DNA of 64,000 bases from Peribacillus sp. FSL H8-0477 (GCF_038002765.1 NZ_JBBODE010000001.1:1426001-1490000); one strand, 5' to 3'; counted from the first letter of the stretch, positions 39,510 to 49,645 are shown. Notes: generated from the letters alone by a model not told the origin. Numbers and translations are program-made.

Positions 39510-41924
39510 TTATCCTCTTAATTCAGCGCCTGATTTTTCTTTAACGGCTGTTAGTACTTTTTCATGTGCTTTGGTTACTTCTTCGTCTGTCAACGTCCGT
39601 TCAGGATCGAAGTATTTCAGCGAGTAAGCTAGTGATTTTTTACCAGCTTCCATGTGCTCTCCTTCATATAGGTCAAAAATACTGACTTCCTTCAGAAGGG
39701 AACCGCCTGCTTCGATAATAACTTTTTTAATATCGCCTGCTACCGTATTCGTATCAACGACTAACGCAATATCACGAGAAATGGACGGGAAGCGTGGGAT
39801 TACTTGGTAAGCAATCGGCGCAACGTCAGCCAGGGCTGCATCTTTAAAGGAAAGTTCAAAGATAAACGTTTCTTTCAAATCAAGTTCCTTTTGAAGCGTT
39901 GGGTGAATCTGACCAATAAAGCCAATAACACGGCCATTCAGTAAGATTTCTGCTGTACGACCAGGATGCATGTCTGCAATATTTTCAGCTTGACGGTACT
40001 CAACTTGGCTGTTCAAGCCTAGTTCATTGAATAAAGCTTCCAAAATTCCCTTAGCCACGAAGAAATCAACTGGTTTCTTCTCACCTTGCCATAGATGTGA
40101 TTCCCATAGGCCAGTCATGGCTGCAGCAACATGCTCGCGTTCTTCAGGAAGTTCTTCCCCATCTTGCTTAAGGAACACTGCTCCTATTTCATAAAGAGCT
40201 AGTGAATCAATTGAACGTGCATTGTTATATTTAAGAACTTCAAGCAGTTGTGGAACAATGCTCAACCGAAGCTGACTGCGTTCCTCACTCATTGGCATGG
40301 CAAGTGTTATTGATTCACGATTTTCGAGTGCAAATTGAGCGGCTTTTTCCTTGCTTGTTAATGAATAGGTCACCGCTTGATTCAAGCCTGCACCTTCAAG
40401 AATAGAACGTGTTTTACGGCGTTTCAATTGATAGTCCGTTAAACGGCCCGGAGCTGTTTCGCCGATAGGCAATGTCGCTGGAATATTATCATATCCATAT
40501 AACCGTGCTGCTTCTTCCACAAGATCAGCCTCAATCGTAATATCTCCACGGCGAGTCGGAACGGTAACGATAAATGTTTCATTATCCCGCTCAACACCAA
40601 ACTGTAAACGAGTAAAGATGGATTCAACCTCTGATACAGTCATCGATGTACCAAGAAGGGTATTGATTTTGTCTAACGTAATCGAAATTACCTTAGGCTC
40701 CATTTTCATTTCATCAAATTCTGCTGTACCAGCGAGTATCGTGCCGCCAGCATACTCAGAAATTAACTGTGCTGCACGTTCTCCAGCAGCGCGAACACGA
40801 GCAGGATCAACACCCTTTTCAAAGCGGGCACTGGCTTCACTACGTAATCCATGATCTTTCGAAGCTTTACGGACAACTGTTCCAGCAAAATAAGCCGATT
40901 CAATAATGACGGTTGTTGTATCCTGTTTTACTTCAGAATTAGCCCCACCCATAACACCGGCAATGGCAACAGGTTCAGTACCATTTGTGATGACCAGATG
41001 ATCAGAAGTTAACGTGCGTTCTGCTTCATCTAACGTGGTTATTTTTTCAGCATCTTTTGCTCTTCTAACAACAATCTCCTTTGAACCAAGACGATCGTAA
41101 TCGAATGCATGAAGCGGTTGACCATATTCAAGCAGAATGAAGTTGGTAATATCCACTACGTTGTTATGTGGACGAATACCGCTTGCCATTAAACGAGTTT
41201 GCATCCATAACGGTGAAGGTCCAATTTTTACATCTTTTATCACTTTAGCAATATAAAGCGGGTTATCCTCAGCATTGTCTACTTTAATAGTGATGAAGTC
41301 AGATGCCTTTTCAGCCGCTTCTTCCGTCGAAATTTCCGGCCATTTCACGTCACGTCCCAAAATTGCTCCAACTTCGTAAGCGACGCCCAGCATACTTAAC
41401 GCATCCGAACGATTTGGAGTTAAGCCTAGTTCAAGAATCTCATCGTCAAGACCTAGTGCTAGTAAAGCGTCTGTTCCTACTTCTACATCGCTTGGAAAAA
41501 CAAAAATCCCAGTCGCATATTCCTTCGCAACCAACTTAGAATCAATACCAAGCTCTTTCAGTGAACAAATCATCCCGTGTGATACTTCACCCCGAAGCTT
41601 CGCTTTTTTAATTTTGAAGTTGCCGGGTAATACAGCTCCAACAGTTGCTACAGCTACTTTTTGACCTTTATCAACGTTTGGCGCTCCGCAAACGATTTGA
41701 ACGGTTTCATTTCCAAGATCAACTTGGCAGACATTTAATTTATCAGCGTTTGGATGCGGTTCACGTTCTACAACATGACCGATCACAATGCCTTTTAATC
41801 CTTCACTCTTTTTTTCTACTCCTTCAACCTCTATGCCGCTTTTTGTAATTTTTTCTGCCAGCTCATCAGCGCTGATGCCTGAAAGATCTACATACTCCTG
41901 CAGCCATTTATATGATACAAACAT
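39510..41924 (-). CDS. pheT: phenylalanyl-tRNA synthetase beta subunit
   Basis: Editing and tRNA-binding subunit of the alpha2-beta2 enzyme. 804 residues, bacterial length. N-terminal tRNA-binding (OB) domain ([27 protein letters not shown], about 45-71), B3/B4 editing region with [14 protein letters not shown] (about 356-369), B5 domain (about 405-475) and the ferredoxin-like anticodon-binding domain at the C-terminus (about 710-800). 20 bp after the pheS stop; controlled by the Phe T-box. Confidence 0.97.
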   Translation of the reverse strand: MFVSYKWLQEYVDLSGISADELAEKITKSGIEVEGVEKKSEGLKGIVIGHVVEREPHPNADKLNVCQVDLGNETVQIVCGAPNVDKGQKVAVATVGAVLPGNFKIKKAKLRGEVSHGMICSLKELGIDSKLVAKEYATGIFVFPSDVEVGTDALLALGLDDEILELGLTPNRSDALSMLGVAYEVGAILGRDVKWPEISTEEAAEKASDFITIKVDNAEDNPLYIAKVIKDVKIGPSPLWMQTRLMASGIRPHNNVVDITNFILLEYGQPLHAFDYDRLGSKEIVVRRAKDAEKITTLDEAERTLTSDHLVITNGTEPVAIAGVMGGANSEVKQDTTTVIIESAYFAGTVVRKASKDHGLRSEASARFEKGVDPARVRAAGERAAQLISEYAGGTILAGTAEFDEMKMEPKVISITLDKINTLLGTSMTVSEVESIFTRLQFGVERDNETFIVTVPTRRGDITIEADLVEEAARLYGYDNIPATLPIGETAPGRLTDYQLKRRKTRSILEGAGLNQAVTYSLTSKEKAAQFALENRESITLAMPMSEERSQLRLSIVPQLLEVLKYNNARSIDSLALYEIGAVFLKQDGEELPEEREHVAAAMTGLWESHLWQGEKKPVDFFVAKGILEALFNELGLNSQVEYRQAENIADMHPGRTAEILLNGRVIGFIGQIHPTLQKELDLKETFIFELSFKDAALADVAPIAYQVIPRFPSISRDIALVVDTNTVAGDIKKVIIEAGGSLLKEVSIFDLYEGEHMEAGKKSLAYSLKYFDPERTLTDEEVTKAHEKVLTAVKEKSGAELRG

Positions 41925-41944
41925 GATAGGTCCTCCTTTAAAAT

Positions 41945-42988
41945 TTATTCTGATTCATGAGTGTGAAATTGCTTTAAGAAACGCAGATCATTTGTATAGA
42001 AATGACGGATATCATCAACGCCGTATTTAAGCATGGCAATACGTTCTACACCGATTCCGAATGCAAATCCAGAATATCTTTTTGAATCGAAACCAGCCAT
42101 TTCAAGTACGTTTGGATGGACCATACCACCACCAAGTACTTCGATCCAGCCAGTGTTCTTACAAACACTGCAGCCTTTGCCGCTGCAAATTTTACACGAG
42201 ATATCGATTTCAACGGATGGTTCAGTGAATGGGAAGAAGCTTGGACGAAGACGAATTTCCCGGTCTTGACCGAATACTTTCTTCGCAAATACTTCAAGTG
42301 TTCCTTTCAAATCGCTCATGCTGATGTTTTCATCGATAACAAGGCCTTCGATTTGCATGAATTGATGTGAGTGCGTTGCATCATCATTATCACGGCGATA
42401 CACTTTACCAGGACAAATAATTTTAACTGGACCTGCGCCTTTGTGCATCTCCATGGTACGTGCTTGAACAGGAGATGTATGTGTACGCATAAGAATTTCA
42501 TCCGTAATATAGAAAGAATCCTGCATATCACGTGCTGGATGACTTTTCGGCAGATTCAACGCTTCAAAGTTATAATAATCACTTTCCACCTCAGGACCTT
42601 CCGCAACGCTATACCCCATCCCAATGAACAAGTCTTCGATGTCTTCAACAATGCGTGTTAATGGATGTTGGTTTCCCTTATTAACTGGACGTCCTGGAAG
42701 GGTTACATCGATTTTCTCAGAAGCAAGCTGTGCGTTAACCGCTGCTGTTTCAAACACATGCTGTTTTTCTTCAATTTTTGAAGCAATCGCAGCACGAACA
42801 TCATTAGCCAATGCGCCAATTTTCGGACGTTCCTCCGCAGATAATTTCCCCATGCCTCGTAATACCTCTGTAATCGGTCCTTTTTTCCCTAAATATGCAA
42901 CACGAATATCATTTAATTCCTTTAGTTCAGTCGCTTCGGTTGCCTTTTGCAGCGCTTCCTGCTGCAGTTCAAGCAGACGTTCTTGCAT
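41945..42988 (-). CDS. pheS: phenylalanyl-tRNA synthetase alpha subunit
   Basis: Catalytic subunit of PheRS. 347 residues, class II fold: N-terminal coiled coil (about 1-85), motif 2 region [25 protein letters not shown] (about 192-216) and motif 3 [17 protein letters not shown] (about 307-323). An additional [17 protein letters not shown] segment (about 262-278) carries four cysteines. ATG behind GAGGAGG; Phe T-box upstream. Confidence 0.97.
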   Translation of the reverse strand: MQERLLELQQEALQKATEATELKELNDIRVAYLGKKGPITEVLRGMGKLSAEERPKIGALANDVRAAIASKIEEKQHVFETAAVNAQLASEKIDVTLPGRPVNKGNQHPLTRIVEDIEDLFIGMGYSVAEGPEVESDYYNFEALNLPKSHPARDMQDSFYITDEILMRTHTSPVQARTMEMHKGAGPVKIICPGKVYRRDNDDATHSHQFMQIEGLVIDENISMSDLKGTLEVFAKKVFGQDREIRLRPSFFPFTEPSVEIDISCKICSGKGCSVCKNTGWIEVLGGGMVHPNVLEMAGFDSKRYSGFAFGIGVERIAMLKYGVDDIRHFYTNDLRFLKQFHTHESE

Positions 42989-43019
42989 GATGTTTCCTCC
43001 TCATAAATAAAGATTTTTG

Positions 43020-43285
43020 GAACACAAAAAAACCCCATCCCAGAAAGGGACGAGGTTTATGTATCGCGGTACCACCCTTATTAGCACCAAAATCAACAAG
43101 GGTGCTCACTTAATTTAGATAACGGCTTTTCGCCGGGGCATCTTTCGATCACATAAAGAGACCATCCCGATGCCGACTCGAGAGTTGAATTCACAAAAAG
43201 CGCGCCATAAAATGCTCTCAGTCTCGGCATTTTTTCCCTGAATGGTTGAGTTTTGCTACTGGTCTCTGTCACTGTCGATAAACTT
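43020..43285 (-). ncRNA. T-box leader, phenylalanine specifier (UUC), pheST
   Basis: Minus strand shows ACTGAGAGCATT (AG-box area), a specifier GAA-TTC-AAC with TTC at 43189-43187, and the T-box AGGGTGGTACCGCG at 43078-43065. A terminator, 43026-43058, pairs AACCTCGTCCC with GGGATGGGGTT and runs into TTTTT. Occupies most of the 42989-43335 gap. Confidence 0.93.
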
Positions 43286-43335
43286 TATACAATTGTGTTT
43301 TATTATAGTATAAATCGGGATGGGTAGCAAATCGA

Positions 43336-44097
43336 TTATAAATTTTTTCTTAGGTAATACATTAAAATTCCTGCGGCAATCCCCACGTTCAGTGATTCAC
43401 TTCTGCCGTGGATTGGTATATACAGGTTCTGAGTGGTTTTAGCAAGTAACTCCTTACTCACTCCCTGCCCCTCATTGCCAACTAAAAGCGCAAATTTCTC
43501 TGTTTTTTCAACTTGTTCAAATGGAATAGCTCCTTCAAGCGCAGTTCCGTAAACTGGTACTCCCTGTTCCATAAGCGAATTAATTACCTCTGAAAGATTG
43601 GCCTTGATGACCGGCATATGAAATAGACTACCTTGTGTAGAACGAATGACCTTCGAGTTATACACATCTGCACAACCTTCGCCTAAAATCACGGCATCCA
43701 TTCCTGCAGCATCAGCTGTTCGAATCATCGTCCCAATATTACCTGGATCCTGAACGGCATCAACCAGAAGAAGTCTTTGGGGATTAATCTCACTTAAATT
43801 CTGCGTCTTCTGCTCACAAACTGCAGCAATTCCTTGTGGTGTTTCTGTATCACAAATTACTTTCATCACTTCTTTGGCCACATAAATAATTTCTGTATCT
43901 TCTATTGTAAAGCCCGCAGGTAATTCCGTATCTTGGCTAATAATCACTTCTTGGACAATATTTTTTTCTTTTAACGCTTCCTCGACAAGATGGAATCCTT
44001 CAATTAAATAGCGGCCTGATTTATCTCTTTCTTTCTTGGTTAATAGCTTCTTCCATTGCTTTACTTTAGTATTTTTAACTGATTCGATATAGTTCAA
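43336..44097 (-). CDS. ysgA: TrmH/SpoU-family RNA methyltransferase (YsgA)
   Basis: 253 residues. N-terminal substrate-binding domain (about 1-90), then the SPOUT knot: LLVDAVQDPGNIGTMIRTADAAGMDAVIL (about 111-139), FALLVGNEGQGVSKELL (about 199-215) and IPIHGRSESLNVGIAAGILMYYL (about 225-247), the three SpoU motifs. Methylates a ribose 2'-OH in rRNA or tRNA; exact site unknown. TTG start behind AGGAGAG. Same position as B. subtilis ysgA beside sspI. Confidence 0.93.
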   Translation of the reverse strand: MNYIESVKNTKVKQWKKLLTKKERDKSGRYLIEGFHLVEEALKEKNIVQEVIISQDTELPAGFTIEDTEIIYVAKEVMKVICDTETPQGIAAVCEQKTQNLSEINPQRLLLVDAVQDPGNIGTMIRTADAAGMDAVILGEGCADVYNSKVIRSTQGSLFHMPVIKANLSEVINSLMEQGVPVYGTALEGAIPFEQVEKTEKFALLVGNEGQGVSKELLAKTTQNLYIPIHGRSESLNVGIAAGILMYYLRKNL

Positions 44098-44212
44098 GGC
44101 TGAACTCTCCTTTTATGCTGACTGATTTTCCTATTATAACGTAATTTACATACATAATGCATACCGATCTGTGCAAGCTATCAATGTGAGTACTGAATGA
44201 GGAGGATAAATG

Positions 44213-44425
44213 ATGAACCTGAATTTACGTAATGCCATTATTCACAACGTTACAGGGAATACTCAAGAACAATTACAGGACACAATTGTAGATGCCATAC
44301 AGAACGGTGAAGAAAAAATGCTTCCAGGTCTTGGCGTCTTATTCGAAGTCATTTGGCAAAATGCAAGTGAATCAGAAAAAGCAGAAATGCTCCAGCTTCT
44401 CGAAACAGGATTAAAAACACAATAG
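44213..44425 (+). CDS. sspI: small acid-soluble spore protein SspI
   Basis: 70-residue minor SASP of the SspI family, made in the forespore. The sequence [55 protein letters not shown] is nearly that of B. subtilis. Two adjacent ATGs are in frame (44210, 44213); GGAGG at 44201-44205 spaces better with the second. Single gene with a strong terminator. Confidence 0.96.
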   Translation: MNLNLRNAIIHNVTGNTQEQLQDTIVDAIQNGEEKMLPGLGVLFEVIWQNASESEKAEMLQLLETGLKTQ

Positions 44426-44446
44426 CCTTAGGCTATTGTGTTTTTC
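44416..44446. terminator. terminator of sspI
   Basis: aacacaatagcc pairs with ggctattgtgtt and runs into TTTT, with an A tract on the other side. Confidence 0.9.
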
Positions 44447-44460
44447 CATTCTAGACCGAA

Positions 44461-44490
44461 AAAAGCTACCGAGATTTTCTCGATAGCTTA
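44461..44490 (-). terminator. terminator of the shorter YflT-domain gene
   Basis: aagctaccgag pairs with ctcgatagctt; the minus strand continues TTTTTTCGG. GCTGTCGAG-type variant. Confidence 0.8.
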
Positions 44491-44503
44491 ATCCATTACT
44501 TGA

Positions 44504-45181
44504 TTACAGATGATCTGTGTTGATCCGATTTTTCAGCTGTTCGTCATGAATGATTGCATTACCATCATTGTCGAGTTGAACATCGTCCGCCTCATTAGCT
44601 ACTTCCCGTCTAATGATATTCGATTCTTTAGTCTTAGATGAGACAGGGTCAGCATTTGGGTCACTCACTGGCTGCCTAGACTCTAAGTCTTTTACTTGCT
44701 CCAACTCTTCGGTGGTTTGGTACGTAGTCTTTTCACCATCTGGGACAGATGTTTTGGTTACAGGTGGATAATCTTTTTTATTTTGCTGTTTATGCGGCTT
44801 TACTTGTTCCATGTAGCCCGCTTTTGTCCCTTCAATAAGGTGCGAACCTTCGTTTACTAAAACGACTACTTTTCCTTCATTAATTTCTTTCATATATGCA
44901 TGTGCTTCTGTGTCAGATAAACCAGCACCTGCGAGTTTGTCTGTTAAGTCTTCTTTTCCAATATTCATAAATATCCTAGCTACCTTATCTACCAGCGATT
45001 CATCATCTTCATCAGAAAAGGTTTTTACATGCTCGAGCCCGTTATCACCCAATCGTTCTAGTTCTTCTTCACTTTTTGCTAATACCGTTATTTCTTTTCC
45101 TTTGTATCCCTTGGCTTGAAGTGCTTGTATTTCTTGAATCGCTTCATTTTGATGAAATACTCCGTATACCTTCGTTTCCAT
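44504..45181 (-). CDS. general stress protein, YflT domain
   Basis: 225 residues. N-terminal YflT/heat-induced stress domain: METKVYGVFHQNEAIQEIQALQAKGYKGKEITVLAKSEEEL and a second part AYMKEINEGKVVVLVNEG (to about residue 117), then a polar, probably disordered tail with no clear fold. GGGAGG lies 7 bp before the ATG at 45181 but only 1 bp before the ATG at 45187, so the later one is chosen. Paralogue of the next gene; each has its own terminator. Role in stress is inferred from the family. Confidence 0.82.
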   Translation of the reverse strand: METKVYGVFHQNEAIQEIQALQAKGYKGKEITVLAKSEEELERLGDNGLEHVKTFSDEDDESLVDKVARIFMNIGKEDLTDKLAGAGLSDTEAHAYMKEINEGKVVVLVNEGSHLIEGTKAGYMEQVKPHKQQNKKDYPPVTKTSVPDGEKTTYQTTEELEQVKDLESRQPVSDPNADPVSSKTKESNIIRREVANEADDVQLDNDGNAIIHDEQLKNRINTDHL

Positions 45182-45276
45182 GTTCATTCCTCCCTAGTTT
45201 TTCCATATACCTATTAATACCCATAGGATGGATTACTAAACGATTTTCTCCCCCTCCAGCCTCGTAACAAATGAAA

Positions 45277-45304
45277 AAGCTGTCGAGAAATTTCTCGACA
45301 GCTT
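45277..45304 (-). terminator. terminator of the longer YflT-domain gene
   Basis: aagctgtcgagaaa pairs with tttctcgacagctt; minus strand continues TTTTCATTTG. GCTGTCGAG-type stem. Confidence 0.85.
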
Positions 45305-45314
45305 CCACATGTTA

Positions 45315-46418
45315 TTAATACGTTTTTCTTGATGATTTAGTTTCTTCATCATTTGGATTTAAAGTACGACTGATTACTTTGTATCCTTTTTCATCCATTT
45401 GTTCATCACGCATAGTTGGCTCATTTTTTTCTTCTTTTTTCGTTTCCGAATCTAAATCAAAACGACTGTGACTGTTTGCAGCATACCCAACCGTATTCAA
45501 GTTATCCTCATCTTTAACCATTTCATCCGTTGTCGGACGGTTAACCTGGCGTGAGGCACCTTTTGCTGTCACAGGAGTGTTAGGGTCACGTTGTCTATCC
45601 CCTTGTATTGGAGGGAAAACCGCTGTATCTGGATCATTATTTTCCCCATCAAAACGGTCTCGGCTGCTTTGTGCATACCCAACATCATTCAACTTCTTTT
45701 CATTGTCTACTCTATCTTCTGTTAACGCTTTTTCATCTAAATCAAAATTATGGTGCTTTATATCACCTGTTGTTGAATCACTTGGCCGACCATCAAAGCG
45801 GCCACGGCTTTTTTCTGCATAGCTGACATCATTCATCTTTTCATCAGTAACCAAATCATCACTTGGATCGTAAATTGGACGCTCTGCTACATTTCCCGTC
45901 ACAACAGTATGTTCCTCTTCCTGTGGAAGAGCATTGCTTGTAGTAGAAGGGAAAATATTAGGATCAGGATTGTTTGTCATACCTGTTGAAATTGAATTTT
46001 TTTCTCTTAAATCAGTTTCTTCTTGTTTGCTGGTTAAAGCAACATCTGGTTCATTAGTCACAGTTCCTTCTCCAATGTTGCCCGTTCCTTCAACAAGAAC
46101 TAATACCCTGCCATCTTTCACATCTTCTGTATAAGCTTCTGCTTCTCTGGTTGATAAGCCTACATTCGAAAGACGTTCAGATAAACTATCCCGGTTATCG
46201 TCTACAAAAAAGCGGACAATTTTATCGATAAATGAATCGTCTTCAGTAACCACCGTATTTACATCCACAGTACGGTTAAGATTGTCTAAATTCATTGTTT
46301 CTTCATTCTTAGCTACGACTGTAATATCGTCACTTGCATAACCTTTTGCTTTAAGTGTATTAATCGCTCTAATTGTTTCTGCATTTGAATCAAATACTCC
46401 ATATACGGATTTAGTCAT
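45315..46418 (-). CDS. general stress protein, YflT domain with repeated C-terminal motif
   Basis: 367 residues. The first ~115 residues match the neighbouring paralogue (KSVYGVFDSNAETIRAINTLKAKGYASDDITVVAKNEE; AYTEDVKDGRVLVLVEG). The remaining 250 residues are polar and low in hydrophobics, and contain three copies of a motif of the form LN-DVGYA-x2-SR-x-RFD (about residues 200-213, 244-257, 312-325). Tail probably disordered; function unknown beyond the family label. ATG behind AGGAGGAATAG. Confidence 0.82.
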   Translation of the reverse strand: MTKSVYGVFDSNAETIRAINTLKAKGYASDDITVVAKNEETMNLDNLNRTVDVNTVVTEDDSFIDKIVRFFVDDNRDSLSERLSNVGLSTREAEAYTEDVKDGRVLVLVEGTGNIGEGTVTNEPDVALTSKQEETDLREKNSISTGMTNNPDPNIFPSTTSNALPQEEEHTVVTGNVAERPIYDPSDDLVTDEKMNDVSYAEKSRGRFDGRPSDSTTGDIKHHNFDLDEKALTEDRVDNEKKLNDVGYAQSSRDRFDGENNDPDTAVFPPIQGDRQRDPNTPVTAKGASRQVNRPTTDEMVKDEDNLNTVGYAANSHSRFDLDSETKKEEKNEPTMRDEQMDEKGYKVISRTLNPNDEETKSSRKTY

Positions 46419-46521
46419 TATCTATTCCTCCTTAAGATGCTTTCGTTGTCATATCTACTATGTACCCGGTACGAAAGATCTTAAACGAAAAGATTATCCT
46501 TCAGAAAAGTAAAAAAAATAA

Positions 46522-46543
46522 AAAGGGTGCCCTTTAGCACCCT
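46522..46543 (-). terminator. terminator of ysdC
   Basis: aagggtgc pairs with gcaccctt around a short loop; minus strand continues TTTATTTTTTTTAC. Confidence 0.85.
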
Positions 46544-46551
46544 TCCATTTG

Positions 46552-47640
46552 TTACGTAAATGTTAATGTATCAACGGTTTCACGGTCTAGTTTTTTAATG
46601 ACTTCCACAAGTAATTTAACCGTATGTTCATAATCATCACGATTAAGCATAGCGGCATGTGAATGGATATAACGAGTGGAAATCGTAATCGCAAGCGCCG
46701 GCACACCGTTCGCCGTTAAGTGAATTGCCCCTGCGTCTGTTCCGCCGCCTGGAATTGATTCATATTGATAAGGAATATTGAACTCTTCCGCTGTATGTAC
46801 GACTAAATCGCGAAGTCCTTTATGAGAGATCATTGAGGCATCATAAAGAATAATTTGAGGACCGTCCCCCAATTTCCCCTGTGATTCTTTAGCGCTGATT
46901 CCCGGTGTATCTCCCGCCGTTCCAACATCAACAGCAAAGCCGATATCTGGTTTAATCATAGACGTTGACGTTTTCGCTCCACGGAAACCGACTTCTTCCT
47001 GAACTGCCCCCACGCCATATACGATATTCGGATGATTCATACCATCAAGCTGCTTAAGTACATCAATGGCAATCGCACAGCCAATGCGGTTATCCCAGGC
47101 CTTAGCCAGCAATAATTTTTCATTATTCATTACTGTAAATTCAAAGTATGGTACAACCATATCTCCTGGTCTTACTCCCCAATCTTTAGCTTCCTTAGCA
47201 CTTGAAGCACCGATATCAATGAACATATCTTTTAAGTCGACAGGCTTTTTTCGTGCTTCGGGAGTTAGGATATGAGGTGGTTTAGAACCAATAATCCCCG
47301 TTAAATCGCCCGTTTTCGTTACAACGGTTACCCGTTGTGCAAGCAGGACTTGAGACCACCATCCGCCAAGAGGCTGAAACCAGAGAAAACCTTTTGCGTC
47401 AATTCTAGTTACCATGAATCCTACCTCATCTAAATGCCCAGAAATGACAATTTTCGGTCCATCTTCTTTGCCAATTTTCTTTGCAATCAGACTACCAATC
47501 CCATCAATGGTTACTTCATCCGCGTAGGGAGTAATATATTCACGCATTAATTCTCGAACTTCCCCTTCATTCCCAGGTACCCCTTTTGCATCGGTAAGAC
47601 GTTTGAGCATCCTTACAGTTTCATCTAGTTCTGCCACCAA
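46552..47640 (-). CDS. ysdC: M42-family metallo-aminopeptidase (YsdC)
   Basis: 362 residues, glutamyl/deblocking aminopeptidase type with two metal ions. Ligands: [11 protein letters not shown] (H69), [11 protein letters not shown] (about 180-190, bridging Asp), [10 protein letters not shown] (about 212-221, catalytic Glu pair), [12 protein letters not shown], and [14 protein letters not shown] (about 328-341). TTG start behind AAGGGGGAG. Often annotated as endoglucanase M in error. Same location as B. subtilis ysdC. Confidence 0.93.
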   Translation of the reverse strand: MVAELDETVRMLKRLTDAKGVPGNEGEVRELMREYITPYADEVTIDGIGSLIAKKIGKEDGPKIVISGHLDEVGFMVTRIDAKGFLWFQPLGGWWSQVLLAQRVTVVTKTGDLTGIIGSKPPHILTPEARKKPVDLKDMFIDIGASSAKEAKDWGVRPGDMVVPYFEFTVMNNEKLLLAKAWDNRIGCAIAIDVLKQLDGMNHPNIVYGVGAVQEEVGFRGAKTSTSMIKPDIGFAVDVGTAGDTPGISAKESQGKLGDGPQIILYDASMISHKGLRDLVVHTAEEFNIPYQYESIPGGGTDAGAIHLTANGVPALAITISTRYIHSHAAMLNRDDYEHTVKLLVEVIKKLDRETVDTLTFT

Positions 47641-47692
47641 GTACTCCCCCTTAAAACGTATGTATATCCATTATTATACAACAACTTTTCAC

Positions 47693-48187
47693 TCAATACC
47701 CTTGTTTCTGCCGATCATAATTAATTTGGTTTTTATCCACATAAGCACGCTCTATGTCTTCACTTGAAAAACCTAGCAGGTTCCCTAGCGCCAGATAATC
47801 CTGAAATACTTGTCGATACCTGGACTCCGTTCGGTCTTGATCAAACAATACAATATCTCTATACAATGTGATAAACATAGATGTAGGATCTTGTCCCTTA
47901 TCTACAACGTCAGTCATCTCTGTAACTGTATCTTTGAACGCACAGGCGATACCAAGCGACAAAATAAAGTGAACACCATCAACATATTCAGCTAGAATAC
48001 TTTCTTTTGCTGCTGGTCCTTTTAAGCTCCAAAACTTGAAGCATCTCGTTTCATTTGCTAATTCGCCTAACTCCACCAGCAAAGCCAGAATTTTCTTTTC
48101 GATTAAATTCGTGTTTTCCAGCCCATGCTTTTCCTCAATATGACGATCCAGGGCATCCTGCATCTTAAATAGTTTTTCTACATTCAT
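47693..48187 (-). CDS. dimeric dUTP diphosphatase (dUTPase_2/MazG-like fold)
   Basis: 164 residues, all-alpha NTP pyrophosphatase. ALLVELGELANETRCFKFW (about 50-68) and AEYVDGVHFILSLG (about 85-98) give the ExxE and ExxD metal-binding motifs. Predicted to convert dUTP to dUMP, keeping uracil out of DNA. Not part of the B. subtilis gene order at this locus, so possibly an insertion; its base composition is not obviously different. ATG behind AGAGAGTGG. Confidence 0.87.
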   Translation of the reverse strand: MNVEKLFKMQDALDRHIEEKHGLENTNLIEKKILALLVELGELANETRCFKFWSLKGPAAKESILAEYVDGVHFILSLGIACAFKDTVTEMTDVVDKGQDPTSMFITLYRDIVLFDQDRTESRYRQVFQDYLALGNLLGFSSEDIERAYVDKNQINYDRQKQGY

Positions 48188-48237
48188 CTCGAACCACTCT
48201 CTTTCATGCTTTCTCGTTGAAAATTATATCAAAAATT

Positions 48238-48263
48238 TGAAACCTATTGAAAACCTATCCGTA
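48238..48263 (+). promoter_or_regulatory. sigma-W type promoter of ysdB
   Basis: TGAAAC (48238-48243), exactly 16 bp, CGTA (48260-48263). This equals the sigma-W consensus; ysdB is a known sigma-W target in B. subtilis. Confidence 0.85.
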
Positions 48264-48303
48264 TATATACTACTACTTCTGTAAACGTAAGGAGGAAAAT
48301 TCC

Positions 48304-48684
48304 GTGATTCTATTATTCCGGTTACTTATATTCGCTTTCATCCTTTTCCTAGTATATACAGCTATAAAATATATACTAAGCCCGAAAAGGAAGCTAGAAC
48401 TTGCTCATGAGCACAAAAAGTACTTTTTTCTAGATGATCATCAGGATATTCGCAAAAATTTTTTATTAACCTATAAGGGAGCATTATTCGAAGGAGAAAA
48501 ATACCTCGGTACGACTGATGAAGCCTTTGAAGTGGTTTCCATTTTCATCTGGCCAAAAAGTACTGCGGCCCTGCAAGGCTTAGAGCGAAAGGACTTTCTA
48601 TACATTCAATCCGAGATTACACGTAATTATCCGAATGCTGTGATCGACTGGAAAAGTCCTGTTAAAGAATTCTTAAAAGAATAA
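48304..48684 (+). CDS. ysdB: sigma-W-controlled membrane-anchored protein YsdB
   Basis: 126 residues. An N-terminal membrane helix (ILLFRLLIFAFILFLVYTAIKYIL, about 2-25) is followed by a soluble domain (HEHKKYFFLDDHQDIRKNFLLTYKGALFEGEKYLG...). The frame is open from 48247, but that would start inside the promoter. AAGGAGG at 48289-48295 with an 8-bp spacer favours the GTG at 48304. Cell-envelope stress role is inferred from the promoter; the biochemical function is unknown. Confidence 0.88.
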   Translation: MILLFRLLIFAFILFLVYTAIKYILSPKRKLELAHEHKKYFFLDDHQDIRKNFLLTYKGALFEGEKYLGTTDEAFEVVSIFIWPKSTAALQGLERKDFLYIQSEITRNYPNAVIDWKSPVKEFLKE

Positions 48685-48693
48685 GAAACTCAC

Positions 48694-48723
48694 AAAGACT
48701 GTCGAGAATTCTCGGCAGTCTTT
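48694..48723. terminator. bidirectional terminator between ysdB and TVP38 gene
   Basis: aaagactgtcgagaa pairs with ttctcggcagtcttt. GCTGTCGAG-type stem between convergent genes. Confidence 0.85.
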
Positions 48724-48738
48724 CTTTAATCAAATATG

Positions 48739-49314
48739 TTATCCGGCACTCTTCTGTGAAAAAAATTCTTTCCACGGAATAACGGTTTGTTTTTCCCTTA
48801 CCAGATAAAAGAGCAGCGACAGTGATAGTAAAAGTAAAATGATTAAGATTGGACTAAATGCCCGAATATAATTTCCGAAAATTGTATATATGAAAGCGAG
48901 TGGTACATTCGTTAAAAACGAGGCATAGGAGTAATCCTTTAAACCTTTCTTCGTTTCCATTAAACACAAGGAAAGCAAGTGATAGTGAATGAAGGGGATT
49001 AAACGTAAGACTGTAATTTGTTGACTATTTAACTGTCTGTTACCGAAACACTTATTCTTCATTTGCATGATGCGAGCCACAAATCTAGGAAACTGATGCA
49101 CTGCCCCATAGAAGGCAATACAAGATAATGTTAGGCCAATGACCGAATAAAGTGTCCCTGCAAAAGCACCGAATAAAATCCCGCCTGAAATACAGACTAC
49201 TACCACAGGTATAAATAAAAACTGTCTTAAAACATGAAATAGAATAAAGAAAATAGGCGCCATAATGGACCCTGTCTGGAAGAAACTCATAATAAGGGTG
49301 AGTTTTTGTTCCAA
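48739..49314 (-). CDS. TVP38/TMEM64 (DedA-like) membrane protein
   Basis: 191 residues with about five hydrophobic segments. The VTT-domain region contains FIPVVVVCISGGILFGAFAGTLYSVIG (about 47-73) and a later RLIPFIHYHLLSLCLMETKKGLKDYSYASFLTNVPLAFIYTIFG, matching the family pattern. The frame is open to 49404, but that part overlaps ysdA. GGGAGGG 6-7 bp before the TTG at 49314 marks the start. Possible role in lipid scrambling is only from distant homologues. Confidence 0.85.
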   Translation of the reverse strand: MEQKLTLIMSFFQTGSIMAPIFFILFHVLRQFLFIPVVVVCISGGILFGAFAGTLYSVIGLTLSCIAFYGAVHQFPRFVARIMQMKNKCFGNRQLNSQQITVLRLIPFIHYHLLSLCLMETKKGLKDYSYASFLTNVPLAFIYTIFGNYIRAFSPILIILLLLSLSLLFYLVREKQTVIPWKEFFSQKSAG

Positions 49315-49375
49315 CGTTTTGCCCTCCCTGTTTATTCTCAGCTGTTCCTTACAGCATATCCTCTGCCTGCTTGTA

Positions 49376-49645
49376 CTATGACAAAAGGATGACATACCCC
49401 ACAAGCACTAGCTGGATAATCATTAATGCAGGGAAACCCCATTTAAAGGAAGAATGCTTCGTTTTATGTCGAAACTTTTTCATCCCAGCAAAAGCCCCAG
49501 CTGCCCCGCCAATCCAGGCGAGCACCCAAAGAGTTCTTTCACTTATTCGGTACTGTTGCTTTTGTGCTCTTTTTTTATCGATCCCCATTGTGAAATAGGC
49601 AATCACATTAATAACCACTGCATAAATCCATAGCTCAGTAATCAA
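49376..49645 (-). CDS. ysdA: DUF1294 membrane protein YsdA
   Basis: 89 residues, with hydrophobic segments at about 3-20, 38-50 and 68-88, and the family motif MGIDKKRAQKQQYRISERTLWVLAWIGGAAGAFAGMKKFRHKTKH (about 21-65). Function unknown. TTG start behind AAAGGAG. Directly downstream of rplT, as in B. subtilis, though separated by a terminator. Confidence 0.9.
   Translation of the reverse strand: MITELWIYAVVINVIAYFTMGIDKKRAQKQQYRISERTLWVLAWIGGAAGAFAGMKKFRHKTKHSSFKWGFPALMIIQLVLVGYVILLS

Noticed and set aside
42624..43010. 128-codon ORF opposite pheS
   Set aside because: Antisense shadow with Ser/Ala/Cys-rich translation typical of a reversed coding frame.
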